This document shows, piece after piece, positions 34,403-45,098 of a stretch of DNA of 64,000 nucleotides. Location of the stretch: positions 1,984,150 through 2,048,149 of the forward strand of contig NW_006768770.1 in the NCBI RefSeq assembly GCF_000204055.1, given 5' to 3'. The stretch's first letter is position 1, and every line of letters starts with the position of its first letter. The notes below the pieces were generated by a model that saw only the letters and a list, made by a program, of their open reading frames with translations, had not been told where the DNA came from and made no database searches. The position numbers and the translations under genes are program-made. The stretch comes from Melampsora larici-populina 98AG31 (Eukaryota > Basidiomycota > Pucciniomycetes > Pucciniales > Melampsoraceae).

Positions 34403-36160
34403 TTAGGAAAACTTTTATTTGGTCTTTTCGTTTTTCCAACTTCTTTTCTGGTAACCTAACAGTTTCCTTGAAACCATCCCAGATAAAACCTATAAACTTT
34501 TGTTCATATTGAAATTTTGGTAATTTTTCTACATTGGTGCCTACACCCAACTCTTGTGATCTATTTACGATATCTTGCATTTTGGTAGTGGATCCTATCC
34601 TTTTAATATATAAGTTGTTGTCAACCCATCTAAAGATGGTGCAAATCAAATTCCTTCATCATAATCTCCTTCCATGCGTTTGCTGGTCTACCAAAGGAAC
34701 TGCATCCTGCTACCCCACCAAATGTCATGCTAGTATCCAACATTAAAGGCCCTTGCTATTTGCAGCCCACACAAAATCCATGTAGGCGCTGCCAAAACAG
34801 CGCCTACATGAAGGTGTCCCACGAAAAAGCGCCTACATTTATGATGTAGGCGCTTTTTCCTTTTGCAAATGACGCCTACAGGCTGAAAAACCAATGTAGG
34901 CGTCATTTGTGTACGCCTACATTCTAAAAATAAAATGTAGGCACTATTTTCAAGCGCCTACATTCTAAAAATAAAATGTAGGCGCTTTTTTTGAGCGTCT
35001 ACATTGTTTTTTCCATGTAGGCGCTTCAGTTAGTTATAAGGGTCTTATACACGTGTGAATAAAAATCTATAAGGGTGCTGATATTAACATATAAGGGTGT
35101 TGGTATTAAATTATAAGGGTGGTGAGATTAATTATAACGGTGTTGGTATCAAATGATAAGGGTATTAAATGTAAGAGTGCGCATTTGATTATAAAATTAT
35201 AAGGGTCTTATAATTAATTATAAGGGTGTCGGAATTAAATCATAAGGGTGTTGGAATTAAATTACAAGGGTGTTGGTATTAACATATGGAGGTGCACAAA
35301 AATTACGCCTACAGTAAAAAAAAAGATGTAGGCGCTTCGAATTTACACCTACATATTATTTTTAGAATGTAGGCGTACAAGAATGACGCCTAGATTGGTT
35401 TTTCAGCCTGTAGGCGTCATTTGAAAAAGGAAAAAGCGCCTACATCTTAAATGTAGGCGCTTTTTTGTGGGAAACCTTCATGTAGGCGCTGTTTTGGCAG
35501 CGCCTACATGGATTTTGTGTGGGCTGCAAATAGCAAGGGCCACATTAAATTACCATTTGAGTCTCTAACCATCAAATATCTCCATTGTTCCATTAAGGTA
35601 GGTATTTGTCTATAAGCGTTTTCCCAATCAAATAAAGCTCATAACCATGGTTCTTTTGATGTTCTGAAAAATGCTGCCACTGTTTTTAAATCGTCCCATG
35701 TTGTGATAAATAATTTTGGATCAACGAAAGAGTTTACCAAAGGTGTCTTTTGATCATTTCTTGGATATGATAAATCATTTTTCAGTCTCAATGAACTGTC
35801 TCCATTAACAACTGTTCCAAGAGGACTAGATCTGAAGAAACCAAAAACTTTCTCTACTTGTTCATGAGTATAAGGGCCATACATTCTTTTTGCTAGAACT
35901 TCTTTCCTCATAGATTCTTTTATCTTCTCCGCAGCTAATGTTGATGATGTGCGATTATCTGGCGTAAAGTATTTTAAAGCTTTCACTTTATGATAAGGAA
36001 TTTCTTGATCAAAGCCATGTATAAAACATGCAATGATATCTTCGTACTTACATATTAATCTATTTGATTTTAAAGCTTGTTTCCATTTGTCAATGTTCAT
36101 TTTGCACTTTATAGCTGTTGGCCAACCTTCTGGTAAATCAATAGCCAAATCATCATCATC
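34403..36160 (-). pseudogene. DIRS reverse transcriptase split by a MITE
   Basis: The N-terminal piece (36148-35550) has LPEGWPTAIKCKMNIDKWKQ, RMYGPYTHEQVEKVFGFF, RSSPLGTVVNGDSSLR, DDLKTVAAFF and, after an in-frame stop near 35640, the motif A region L-F-D-W-E-N-A-Y. The C-terminal piece (34747-34403) has MTFGGVAGC, a motif C reading FRWVDNNL, and the tail KKLEKRKDQIKVFL. The MITE at 34748-35541 separates motif A from motif B/C. As in the 24.9-kb copy, motif C has Asn in place of the second Asp. Confidence 0.78.
34748..35541. mobile_element. hAT-type MITE built of TGTAGGCGY hairpins, copy 2
   Basis: It shares its ends with the 11-kb copy (GGCCCTTGCTATTTGCAGCC) and is flanked by a perfect 8-bp target duplication, ACATTAAA (34740-34747 and 35542-35549). 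Arms are alternating TGTAGGCGC/T and complement words. The core differs from copy 1: 35030-35290 is a degenerate tandem repeat of about 25 bp around ATAAGGGTGTTGGTATTAAA. It interrupts the DIRS RT. Confidence 0.9.
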
Positions 36161-36429
36161 CTCTGTTTTTTATTTCACCGGGTCATTAATCTCAACTGTT
36201 TCTGAATTTGTTCTTAATTGAATGTCACAACTATTCAAATGACTTATCAGTACAATTTTGCAATCTATTTCACTTATTACAAATTACAAACAACATTATC
36301 ATATCATCACCAAATATTCGCTTTCTCAAATGAACGGATTTAAATAAAACAAGAAATGACAACAATCATACAAAATAAAGATACAAAGAAAAAGGAATTT
36401 GACTACCTACTTATTACTGGAATTATTTT

Positions 36430-37229
36430 TAGCAGCTTCTGCTGCAGCGGCTTTCTTTTCTGCAAATTTTGGATCAAAATTATTTCCGGTATAACCATTC
36501 TTAAATTTAAATTTTTCCTTTTGATACAATGATCCTGATCCACTCACAACTGGATTGTCATCCCCACATTTACCCCATTTCTGATAAGGTTTTTCCTTCT
36601 GTTGAAATCCTTTTTCAAAAGCTTTCTTTGCTGGTAGTTTGCGTGTTGATGGATCCCATCCATCTTGTTCTCCCCCTTCTACCTAAGGGGTCTTCCTGAA
36701 ATGGGTTTCATCTATCATGGAAACAATGTTTGTAGTATTAATTATCTAAATTGTATTTAACAACAAGATTTCAAGATTTTTAGGAAAGAAGAGACTTACC
36801 CCTCATTCTTGATTGACCAAAGCACTCTTCTGCTCAAACACAATCATATGCTGAGAAATCAGGTGGACCTGTATTATCCACTACTTCTACTCTATTTACT
36901 AGAGCAAATTCTCTAATTCTCATGTCATACTTCAAGGCTGTTAACCACCCCATCTCTCCAAATACTCTTTCTACATCAGTTTTGTGAGCTATTGCCCGTT
37001 TGGTGATTACTGGGGATTTTGAAACTGCTGAGACAAATACATCATAATATATACTCCAATCGTCATAATCCAATAACCATTCATCGGCGTAAGGTAAGCC
37101 TGAATGAGAAGAATCTGATTTTTCTCCATCATTTGATCTTGACTTCTTCTTACTGTGACAAGTCATAACTTTAGTTTTCCAGTCTTTATCAGAAATGGTT
37201 AATGGAATAGGTAGGGTATCTGAGTTCAT
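36430..37229 (-). pseudogene. DIRS gag
   Basis: The frame 37229-36834 (131 residues) starts MNSDTLPIPLTISDKDWKTK and includes DEWLLDYDDWSIYYDVFVSA and GEMGWLTALKYDMRIREFAL, the W-x-x-A-x-x-Y-D-x-R block also seen in the other gag relics (WITAFRYDI). A second exon-like stretch (36690-36430) is basic: GWDPSTRKLPAKKAFEKGFQ and KYTGNN-like text ending in an Ala/Lys/Asn tail. Gag packages element RNA. It precedes the RT on the same strand. A gap with splice-like sites separates the parts, so it may be an intron rather than a break. Confidence 0.6.
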
Positions 37230-37690
37230 TCTATTCTACACTTGCTTGGAGGCTTGGAGAGATCAGGGGACAAATCCAGTAGGTCCTGGATCTCGGTAAG
37301 TTGGAGCATCCAACCTGGCGAGAGACTCCGTGGGAGACTTCAGAACGCCTTCATTTCTTCCAACGCAGGCGCTGTTGAGGCGTTCTTCCGACCGTCATAC
37401 AGGACTGTACGTACAGTCCTAGGACCAACCTACTCCTTCTTGGACCGGCAATGATCGATCTCGATCATGAGTTGTAAGCCGGTCCTTTGAAAAAGCCCAC
37501 TCACAGCTCTGGTCCAAATAAGCGGAGGAGCAAACGGATGCCAGTACATAGTGTTTCACTACCCGATCAGCGGACCAAGGTGGAGTAGACACTCACAATT
37601 TTCACTCCAATAACTTACAGCTACTCTCCCTTTTTTTAAAAAACCTCTACATAGAGAATTACTTCTCTCTGATCATTGCCATTCTTATTC
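37230..37690. other. DIRS 5' leader or terminal region; 20-bp palindrome
   Basis: No gene. A perfect palindrome, AGGACTGTACGTACAGTCCT, lies at 37401-37420, followed by AGGACC. Its position upstream of gag suggests the terminal repeat of the DIRS element, but no matching inverted copy was found in the window. Confidence 0.4.
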
Positions 37691-37699
37691 ATCGATTAA

Positions 37700-39950
37700 T
37701 CAGAAGGATGCTCTTGCGTGAGCTTGTAGAAGTGTTACAGGCACCGGAATATGCAGTCATATATGCAAAATTGCATGTAGAAGATTTTATTTGATTCTGT
37801 CTGCTTGCTAGTGATGTCCTGAAAAGGGGAGAAAGAGGCCTTACTTTAACAAGTACAGAGCTTCCAGTGCAGTATATTTCATCTGCAATGTGTGTCAATA
37901 TTCCACATGAAGCACTTGTACGGTTATGGAGGATTATGTTCCCAGTTCTACCACGTTGCTTCATTGTTCCAAAGGACTGTATCAAGAAATTAGGACTTCT
38001 GCCTTTGATGAAAACTCAGATACCTTTCTGTTTTCTCTTTCCACCAACACAACATTTTTACCATTGTGATCCTCACAAGCGCAAACCTCTTGCATTCAAG
38101 AAAGACCTCACACTCAATGGATACGTGTACACTTTGAAAGGAGTCCTCCCAATCAAATCCATCTCCTTCTACTGTACAGGTGTGTTGATAATTTTAAATG
38201 AACAAATATGTCACATATATCATGGATAGCATCTTCTGATACTCTTTTCCCAGGATGCTTGACATATTTTAGACCATCATATTATTCACGAAAAGGTGTC
38301 CGATACTTTTACACACCTTTGGAGGGGCGTGATATTGATGTATTTCAAGTACATAAACACTACTTTATGGAAAGATCTCTAGCTGAGAATCTTCTTTACA
38401 ACCAAATGCTTGCTCAGTAGGTTCAATGCATCTATACTTATCCTTGAATGTACCACTGACAAAGAACATATCTTGACCCTTATATAGTGTTTCTATCTTC
38501 AACCTAGTCACCTCTTACAATCATACATATGTTGTAGACAAGGAATTGCTGCCATTCAAGGCAAATCAGGATTTTGGAGCATCAATGTCTGCTTCAGTTT
38601 GCAGTGATGGTCTTGCCCTGAGCATACTGTTATCACATTTTGATAACCGACAAGCAAGAGTCAAAGTTCCAAATGGCGGCAATGATGCTGATTGATACTT
38701 AGATGCAATGTCACAGCATTTGGACTGGATTACTGCAGTTGGTTCTGATTATAGAGATCATGTTTGTGACAAATGTTTGTTGATCTTTGACAATAAAAGT
38801 CAGTACATTCTCCTACATTTTTCAACAATCATTGTATTTTAACTTTGGGATCATTTGGATCTGATCATCATTAGGAATTAGAGCAGTTGTAACCGACGGT
38901 ATCACAATTGGTCATTCACGCTGCAGTGCATCAGCTGCACAACTCCAATTTATAGCTCAAAAGAATAATTTACCAGATCCTGAAGGTCCTTGCCTCAACA
39001 TTCTTGATCACGTCCATGACCGATTTTGCAAATTACACACACCTCTCCTAAAAGATCAATGTATTGCCTTGACCCTCTACTCGTTTGCCTAGATCATATA
39101 CTTGTGGTAAAGGTATTTGTTCAGAAGCTTTCAAGCAATTTGAACATAGGAAGGACGCAAATTTCTCGCTTGCTTCAAAATTGACTCGACCTGGGGCTAA
39201 ACTTCCTGCCGATCCTTCTGTTCATCAAAATGTGTGGACCGCTGAGCTTGAAGATCTAGATATAATTCATGAACAGGATGAAGAAGATAGGTCTCATGAA
39301 ATGGGACGTGATGGAGGAGAGACTGAAACTCAGAGCAAGAAATCACCCCGTCTTTGTTTGACACGGCGTCGAACTCACAATGATCAATTGATTGTGAGTC
39401 CATGTGGGATCATCCTGGCACGTACTACTATGTTTAATGCTGAATCAGTCTCTGCAGTCAAGGTATGTGAATATTATATTACAAATTGATTGAATCCAAA
39501 TATGTTTTAACCTTATTCTTGTGTTTCAGCAATTCATTTTGGACACCTTTCCTCATGGTTTACCTGACATAATTTTTTATGATAATGCATGTCAGCTGGT
39601 TCACCACATCTGGAGCAGTGATGAGGACTATGAAACCTTCAAAAACACAGTTATTCCAGTGGATGCTTTTCACTTCTGTTCACACAAAGAAGACGATCAA
39701 TTCTGTCAGCAGTTCACTAACCCCAATAACTTCCCTGAACTCAAAAAGGATGGCAAATGGGCTTTCAACTCTTCTGTTGCTGAGCTTGAAAACATCTGGT
39801 ATGGAAAGTTCTCATCTATGTGTAGGTCAATGCATGCTATACGCTACAATTTTTTCTTAGAGGAAATGGTTAGGTTGATGAATATGTCTTTGGAGGAAAA
39901 ACTTAAGGCAAGGAAGGATGCAAACTTTGTTACAAAGGGGTGGATATTTT
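37700..39950 (+). pseudogene. KDZ (Kyakuja-Dileera-Zisupton) transposase with cysteine cluster
   Basis: Plus-strand exons give, in order: CVNIPHEALVRLWRIM; the cysteine-cluster region with FYHCDPHKRKPLAFKK, LNGYVYTLKGVLPIKS, SFYCT (37870-38185), C-L-T-Y-F-R-P-S-Y-Y, a VHKHYFMERSLAENLLYNQM block; DYRDHVCDKC; VVTDGITIGHSRCSASAAQL; and the transposase core at 39521-39952: FYDNACQLVHHIW, IPVDAFHFCSHKEDDQFC, NPNNFPELKKDGKWAFNSSV and RYNFFLEEMVRLMN. This matches the CxC clusters and KDZ superfamily core typical of basidiomycete KDZ elements. Stops interrupt it (TGA at about 38694, and a break near 39090), so it is decayed. No terminal inverted repeats were found. Confidence 0.8.
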
Positions 39951-39959
39951 AATTATATA

Positions 39960-40540
39960 GGAAAAACTTTATGGGAAATTATCATTATAACACATTTTTT
40001 AACTCTCAATAGGCTGTTGATGATGAAGTGGTTCTCAATTAAGTGGCAAAATTAAGACAATTCAGACAATTCAATGATTAAATCATTGTCATATATCATT
40101 ATCATTTTTTTGTTGGACAGGTATTGTCATTGCTGAACAAGTCATTAAATAATCACCAATAACCACCACCACAATTAAACTGCAATTGTGAGGATGATTT
40201 AACTTATTGAAAGAATGACTAAAAAACAAGAATCTAAAATGATGTTGCATATATTTTGAGAATTTAATATGATAATAACTTGAGAATCTAATGCCTAAAG
40301 AATTTAAGATGAAGTTGCATATCATTTGAGAATCTGATGCATAGAGAATTTAAGATGAAGTTGCATATAATTTTAGACTTGAAGATGATATTTCATATAT
40401 TTCCTGAGATTAAATTGAGACAAGTTGATTGTATCAACATTAACCATGTCCACCAATCTACATGATTTAGAGGTTGTAAGTGGTCAACAACACAAAGTAC
40501 AAGTGGTATTGTTTATTTTACAATAAATAAAGGACATACC
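39960..40540. repeat. AT-rich spacer with short tandem repeats
   Basis: About 40220-40400 holds three to four degenerate copies of a ~60-bp unit containing TTTAAGATGAAGTTGCATAT and TTTGAGAATCTGATGC. Nothing else is recognised. Confidence 0.5.
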
Positions 40541-40541
40541 T

Positions 40542-42412
40542 TTAGATCGATTTTGCCAAGCGCTTTGCCATCTGAAACTCAACATGGAAGGCCTTTGTTC
40601 CTTCTTTGACGGTCCGATCCCCATTAAAATCCCACCTTTTCAATGTTTTGATCATAACCAGTTCAACCCACTCGCAATAACCATAGGCTGTCTTCATCTT
40701 TTGCTCAAACCGATCACCAAAACACTCCACCCAGGCTTGAACACCTACACCTCGCAGAGATGATTTGGGTGCTTTTGAACACCATATCAAAATCTCTGAC
40801 AGCTTGAGTGTTGTACCAGGCCATTCTGTCTTGTTAGTTTTGATTTTTTTACCTCTTTTAATGATTATAACTGATGATTCAGAATCAGAAGTTGGATCCA
40901 TTTCGATTTTTTGATTTTTAGGTCCATGGGAAGATGTAGAAGCGATTGGTGGATTGCTTGATTCAATAACGTTGATTTTTTGTCTGTTGGTCGCATGGGA
41001 AGATGTAGAGGATGTAGATGCGATTGGTGGATCGATTAATTCAATATCTGAACCCCATCCATCCAATGGGACCTGTCTGGCAAATAGATCGCTTGTATTG
41101 AGACTGGAGCGAGGTGGAGATAAGTGGATTGAGATCGGAGGTGTTTCTCGGAGGTTGCAATCGACCAAGCTGACATTGACTCCTCGAATTAAGAGTTTGG
41201 TTGGTGTAGGTTTGTAGTTGAAACTCATGCTCGAATCAGTCATACACTGATGTGATCAGATCAGGAAGTGTTCCTTTCTAAATCGACATGTACATACACT
41301 TTGAACGTGAACTTACCCAATCTGAAGGTGATTGGCAGACCCATGGCTTCAATCCCCACCGTGGTCCAAGTAATTCCTCAGCAGCTTCGTGTAGAACCTC
41401 AGATTCATTCAGCGAAAACCTTGGCCATTTTGGAGCTTTGACTCAGATGAGTAATTCGTCTACTCTCAGAGAGTCTTTGCGCTAAATAAAAATCATAAAT
41501 AAATCAACAAATCAAAAAGGAGGTGAAACTAGATGGAACTAGACTCGCCTTGAGCCATACTCAAAGAGTAATCTCGGTTGATGGACCCAAACGTTCTCGA
41601 TCTTGATCCTGTTGAAGCTTCAACTGACTAGAATTGATCAGATCACCTTCCTCTTGACTCAGGTACTTGCCAATGTGTCTATTTGCTTGTGCGCACTGTA
41701 ACACGGGGCGAACTCGTCGGGGTGGGAGGCTTGCAATAGCTCGGCCAGTTAAATCTTGAGATGCTACAATTGGAGTTGAGTTAGCTAGTGTTTGGTTTGG
41801 TGGTTGATGATACAAGCATGTTATAGCAAGCTTGCAACAGCACTAGAATGAACTGATGACATTGAATCACCATGTCAGGCCAGTCAACATAACGGTGAGT
41901 AAGAAAAACCTTACTTACTGCGGCACATAGAGCATTCCTGCACTTCGGGCTGATCTTTCGACTTTTTTGATGTCCTTCAGCTGTACGACCATCAAATCCG
42001 AGACGCGTTCCTTGGACAATTGGGACTTGGGTGTCTGATAGTGTTGGAGTAGGTGGAAGTAAGAGGAGGTTGGAGAGGGTTGAGGGAAGGTTCCAGTGTG
42101 AATCTGATCTCCAGCTCAAGTTGTACTTCTTGATTTCGTTTTCAACGTGCTCCAAGAAAGGGCTGACAATATATGCACCTCGAGCTCCAGACAAACACTG
42201 GATATGTAAAATAAGTCAGCGCTGTGTTGAATTGAAGGAAGGAAAGATGAAAAAAAGATAGCAGTACTCACTCTGATACCAATGAGTTGATCATATCCAG
42301 TTTTTTTAAAGTACTTGCATTCACGCTTGCATCCCACATCAGGACAAACAAAACCACACATGACCCCCGGTTTTGGAGGGGGGAGAGGCTTCTGAAGGAT
42401 TTGAAACCCTGA
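40542..42412 (-). CDS. Multi-exon gene of unknown function, N-terminal Cys cluster
   Basis: Minus-strand exons can be chained by GT-AG sites. Exon 1 (from an ATG near 42424-42421) carries PKPGVMCGFVCPDVGCKREC with C-x3-C-x4-C-x3-C spacing, a possible zinc site, and ends before GTGAGT near 42270. Exon 2 (about 42197-41910) starts CLSGARGAYIVSPFLEHVEN. Exon 3 (about 41820-41545) has ASLPPRRVRPVLQCAQANRH. Exon 4 (about 41470-41320) has EELLGPRWGLKPWVCQSPSD. Exon 5 (41250-40542, 233 residues) has a Ser/Thr-rich, basic middle and a C-terminal region GVGVQAWVECFGDRFEQKM. I do not recognise the family. It is the best-preserved non-transposon candidate in the window, with no internal stop in the chain I built. 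It converges with the KDZ relic and may be nuclear (KKIKTNK). Confidence 0.5.
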
Positions 42413-43184
42413 TAAAGACCACATTTTCGAAATCAATTTTGTTTTGAGAGGAATTTGTGTGCAAATTGGTCCTCTTGATTGAGATTGTTGGTGTTGAGAA
42501 TGAAGCAAAAAAGGTGATGAAACAAAAACATTGTGTGTAGCTGTGAAAGATAGGTGGCGCTCAGCAAAGACTTGTGGCACTGGGTGGCCCAGTATGACAC
42601 TGTATTTTTGAACATAAATACAGTATCAAACTGTACTTTTTGCTGGAGTCTCCCTCTCCCTCCAGGTTGGATCCTCCACCGCTCCCCCGGATCTTGTCCC
42701 GTCCCGACGCGCCTTCGGCGTTTGAGTCGTAGCGTGTCCACCCAAAAGGGCCCTCCTTACAAGTTGTCAAGAGGGTGCGGGTTGGGGTAGTGACAGGCCC
42801 CGGCGCGGGGGGGTTCGGTTTCCGTGAACCAACCAGCCCCGGCTGGAGTCCTCCATCCCGGGCCCACCCCCCCTTTGAGTGGGCCGGGGTGTGTTGTGCG
42901 TTTGCCTGTCCTCCTCTACTCAGGTGCGCAGATCAGTGTCCTGAGCCGCCGGCACACGCCCACACACGCTTCTGTGCGCCTGGGACTCAACAGGACTCAA
43001 CAGACTCAACTAGACTCTTGTGGCTTCTGGTTCTTTCTGAACCTTAAACTTATTTTGCCAATGTATCAGCTTTTTGTTGACCCTCACTGGCTCTGTCTTG
43101 TAAGTGTCTCAGATTCAACCCTTTCACTTGAGTTTTGGTCTCATTTGGCAATTCAGGTTGATTTCATTTCCCATTTTCCTCCAA

Positions 43185-43970
43185 TCAGTGCTCTGTCATC
43201 ATTTTTCCCTGGTCATCTTTGTGGATTGCTTCTAGAAAGGTTTTGGTTTCCTCTAGTTCCTTCTGGGTGTACGACTTCAGGTATCTGAGGTATACTAGGG
43301 AGCACCACCGACCTTGTTTGGCTATCCTCTCCATCGGGGTACGTAAATTAAAGCGCAGTGACGCACCTCCCACTCTGAAGGAGTGCCCACTCCAAGAATC
43401 CACCCTTGACTTTCCCCAAATCTTACTGACCACGTTTATAAATCTAGGTTTTGATAGTGGCTTACGTACTCCTTTCTCTAGCGCAGCAAATAGCATGCTA
43501 TCTGGGCCCAGTGACACGTCTCGATATAGCCACCGTTTCAAGGCATACACCGGGTCTAGTACGTGCAATTGTTGCTGTAAGTGTATCTTTTGCACTTTGC
43601 CTGGTTGTGCGGTTTTTGCCTTCCGTAGGTGTAGCTTCACGTAGTGGTGACCCCCTTTCATTCCAAACTTGACGTGCTTCCTTAGCAGCGCTCCACTTTC
43701 CACCAATGGTTGTAATAACTTGCCAAGTCTCGCCATTCCCCAGAATGCGACCAAGCTTACTGTCCCTATCAGCTGTTGTGTCTCCGAGCGGTTTCAAGTC
43801 TGTTGATGCAGCTCGAACAGTTGTTTTATCATGATCGGGTTCTTCAATGTCACTAATGATTTCTCCTCTTCTGCTTGCTTCGTGGCATTTAGGAGTGTTT
43901 TTACCACCTGGGGGCTAGCTGTTGGTAATGTCCGGTGTTGCACTATGTGCCACGCCCAAATTCCATTGGT
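43185..43970 (-). pseudogene. DIRS tyrosine recombinase
   Basis: The frame 43754-43185 (189 residues) has VAFWGMARLGKL with the first catalytic Arg, LDPVYALKRWLYRDV, GHSFRVGGASLRFNL with His-x-x-Arg, and KQGRWCSLVYLRYLKSY with the Trp and candidate nucleophilic Tyr. All catalytic positions look present in this part, making it the best preserved recombinase here. Upstream (43945-43760) the core-binding segment GIWAWHIVQHRTLP is in the same or an adjacent frame but is broken by a TAG near 43800. It joins the RT directly, without RNase H, which points to an internal deletion. Confidence 0.78.
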
Positions 43971-44872
43971 TCCTCAGCGAAATCGCTTCGCTTTTCTATG
44001 TTTTCAACGACTCCCATTTCCTCGCTCAGATTGGAAATTGCGTCTAGGCTGAATTGTGAGTTTCCGTCTGCTGCCTTTACGAACATGGTGTCGTCTACCC
44101 AGCGGAATGCCGCTAGCAGGAGGAAAGACGCTAACATAATTGCTTTCCGTACATCTGCTACCTGCCCAAAAACCCCACAGCCAGCCACGCCTCCAAAAGT
44201 GATGCGCATGTCCAGCAGAACTTGGTTGTCAAACGTCAATATCATCAAGTATTTGCATAGGCTCGGGCATGTTGGGATTTGTCGATAGGCTTCTGCCCAG
44301 TCAAAGATTGCGAGGAGGACTTTCTTTTTTGTCGCGGTGAGGAATTCTGCTACAATCTTGAAGTTGTCCCAGGTCGTGCCGAAGTTCTCCTCATCTACGT
44401 TGGCGTTTACTGACTTTATATCTCTGTTGTGTTGCGGGAAGGATAGGTCATTGATTGGACGTGTTGAACTGTTGCCATTCACCACGGCTCCGATTGGGCT
44501 TGTTCCGAAGAAGCCAAGTCTCCTGAAAGCCTCCTCCTTTGAGAACGGGCCTGCCATTCGCCCGGCCTTCAGCTCTTTCTTGAAGTTCTCTAGGATCTCC
44601 TTCTTTGCTGCCAAAGCCGAGGAGTGATTGGGGGGGGGGCAGAAAAAGGGAATATTTGGTATGTCTGCATTTTCCACCCCTTGGTCAAAACCATACCTTA
44701 AACCTGATAGGATGTGCCTGTGGGATGCTAGCAGGCCTGCCTGCGCCAGTTTGCGCTTCCAGACCAGCAAGTTCATCTCGCATGTGGCTTTGCTAGGCCA
44801 TCTCGCCGGTTGGCTTCCTCTCCAGGGGGGCTGTGGTGGCGTCGGAGATGGGGAGAGTAACCTGTGGGTCAC
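43943..44872 (-). CDS. DIRS reverse transcriptase
   Basis: This is a 309-residue frame, open from MTHRLLSPSP to EEPMEFGRGT. It has WPSKATCEMNLLVWKRKLAQ, GLRYGFDQGVEN, AGRMAGPFSKEEAFRRLGFF, GTSPIGAVVNGNSSTRPIND (fingers), LLAIFDWAEAYRQIP (motif A with catalytic Asp), MRITFGGVAGCGVFG (motif B) and FRWVDDTMFVK (motif C with both Asp). All RT core motifs look intact, unlike the two other copies in the window. The frame stops after the palm/thumb, where RNase H should start, and the recombinase follows at once. Confidence 0.85.
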   Translation of the reverse strand: MTHRLLSPSPTPPQPPWRGSQPARWPSKATCEMNLLVWKRKLAQAGLLASHRHILSGLRYGFDQGVENADIPNIPFFCPPPNHSSALAAKKEILENFKKELKAGRMAGPFSKEEAFRRLGFFGTSPIGAVVNGNSSTRPINDLSFPQHNRDIKSVNANVDEENFGTTWDNFKIVAEFLTATKKKVLLAIFDWAEAYRQIPTCPSLCKYLMILTFDNQVLLDMRITFGGVAGCGVFGQVADVRKAIMLASFLLLAAFRWVDDTMFVKAADGNSQFSLDAISNLSEEMGVVENIEKRSDFAEEPMEFGRGT

Positions 44873-45098
44873 GTGTGACGCAGCGATTTGGAAAGGGCAA
44901 AGAAGGGCATTGGATCATATGTAAGTCTCACACTTGAACGCTGCGAGCTGTCTGTCTTGATTGTCATTTTGACCTCAAGTGGTGCAACTGATCTGACTTC
45001 AAACTCTAATTTCAAATTTCAACCGTGTGGCTTACGATTTCCCGTTTCTGCATTCCCCTTTAGCACCCCTTGGGCGTCTACTTCTCGATCTGCTACGT

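Larger units (their letters stand above)
29280..37640 (-). mobile_element. DIRS element with nested insertions
   Basis: On the minus strand the order is gag (37229-36430), RT (36160-34403, split by a MITE), RNase H (31075-30460) and recombinase (30156-29280), with a 3.3-kb TIR element between RT and RNase H. Removing the MITE and the TIR element, each with one target copy, restores continuous RT-RNase H reading. The recombinase is cut off at GHK in the His-x-x-Arg region, so the 3' end is lost. The right terminal sequence lies somewhere in 37230-37640. Confidence 0.75.

Noticed and set aside
35030..35290. Telomere-like repeat (AAGGGTG)
   Set aside because: Degenerate ~25-bp unit inside a MITE; not TTAGGG and not in register.
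42775..43288. Plus-strand 90- and 154-residue ORFs in GC-rich DNA
   Set aside because: GC-rich sequence lacks stops by composition; no start context, motif or splice support. More likely DIRS terminal DNA.
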